Below, piece by piece: positions 5,958 through 6,271 of a stretch of DNA of 6,271 nt. The notes under the pieces were generated by a model, which saw nothing but the letters and a program-made list of their open reading frames with translations, ran no database searches and was not told the DNA's origin. Source of the DNA: Pseudomonadota bacterium. GTDB taxonomy: Bacteria > Pseudomonadota > Gammaproteobacteria > Competibacterales > Competibacteraceae. Location: contig JAGTSD010000139.1 in assembly GCA_018262135.1 (NCBI GenBank), positions 1 to 6,271 on the forward strand, given 5' to 3'. The stretch's first letter is position 1; every line of letters begins with the position of its first letter. Made by a program: the position numbers and the translations under genes.

Positions 5958-6260
5958 ATGGAAGCAGTGGTTGCTTTTTTCTCCCCCATCTACATCCTGA
6001 TGCTGGCCGCTATTCTCGGCTATGAAATCATCAGCCGGGTTCCCGTCATCCTGCACACCCCGCTGATGTCCGGCACCAACTTTGTTCATGGCATCGTGCT
6101 GGTGGGCGCGATGGTGGCCCTGGGCCAGGCCAGCACTCCGCTGGAACAGACCATCGGGTTCCTCGGCGTGCTGCTGGGGGCCGGCAACGCGGTCGGCGGT
6201 TATTTCGTCACCGAGCGCATGCTGGAAATGTTCAAGAGCAGCAAGGAAAAGGGGAACTAA
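5958..6260 (+). CDS. pntAB: NAD(P) transhydrogenase subunit alpha part 2
   Basis: 100-residue inner-membrane subunit, equivalent to the membrane part at the C-terminus of E. coli PntA, and part of the proton channel with PntB. Three hydrophobic segments are visible: about 3-24, 40-57 and 65-86. Family landmarks are HTPLMSGTNFVHGIVLVGA (33-51; E. coli has HTPLMSVTNAISGIIVVGA) and the C-terminal GGYFVTERMLEMFK (80-93, matching GGFTVTQRMLKMF). Length is normal for split-type PntAB. The ATG at 5958 has a GGAG ribosome binding site 7 nt upstream, and the gene starts 21 bp after the pntAA stop. The sequence is intact, unlike its upstream partner. Confidence 0.95.
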   Translation: MEAVVAFFSPIYILMLAAILGYEIISRVPVILHTPLMSGTNFVHGIVLVGAMVALGQASTPLEQTIGFLGVLLGAGNAVGGYFVTERMLEMFKSSKEKGN

Positions 6261-6263
6261 GCC

Positions 6264-6271
6264 ATGGGTTA
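6264..6271 (+). CDS. pntB: Probable start of transhydrogenase subunit beta (cut by window end)
   Basis: An ATG three bases after the pntAB stop is preceded by a GGGGAA purine run (6251-6256) at suitable spacing. Only two codons and two bases are in the window, so the identity rests on the conserved pntAA-pntAB-pntB gene order, not on sequence. Confidence 0.55.

Noticed and set aside
5379..6089. 236-codon minus-strand open frame spanning the pntAA break
   Set aside because: It is antisense to pntAA and pntAB, both recognisable on the plus strand, and its His/Gly/Asp-rich sequence is typical of a shadow frame.

Overview
The window looks like chromosomal DNA of a GC-rich Gammaproteobacterium. 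The reasons are dense high-GC coding sequence, Shine-Dalgarno starts, a GAF/GGDEF/EAL signalling protein, and a transhydrogenase with a split alpha subunit (pntAA-pntAB-pntB). An environmental or activated-sludge lineage such as Competibacteraceae is a guess only. No RNA genes, CRISPR array, insertion sequence or prophage genes are visible.

Layout. Positions 1-1493 (+) hold the 3' part of a c-di-GMP turnover protein, with the end of a GAF domain followed by complete GGDEF and EAL domains. Facing it, with only 15 bp between the stop codons, is a gene on the minus strand (2738-1509) for an FMN-dependent nitronate monooxygenase-type enzyme with an odd Pro/Glu repeat tail. Upstream of that on the same strand are an unrecognised coiled-coil protein (3919-2891) and an HNH endonuclease (4567-3968), 48 bp apart and probably co-transcribed. 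A 389-bp intergenic region (4568-4956) separates this block from the plus-strand pnt operon. It holds a perfect TATAAT box, several short dyads and the pntAA ribosome binding site.

The pnt operon (proton-translocating NAD(P)+ transhydrogenase) runs from 4957 to beyond the window end: pntAA, pntAB, and the first codons of a probable pntB. The main surprise is that pntAA is broken. The reading frame is clean through the Rossmann GAGVAGLQAI motif (to about 5508), then continues in a different frame from about 5511. Roughly 50 residues that belong between these points are missing, including the second half of the nucleotide-binding motif and the mobile loop. This is either a real inactivating deletion or an assembly/sequencing error; the intact downstream genes make an artefact a serious possibility.

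I see no clearly new biological system. The points most worth a second look are the broken pntAA, the Pro/Glu tail on the flavoenzyme, and the HNH plus coiled-coil gene pair of unknown function.
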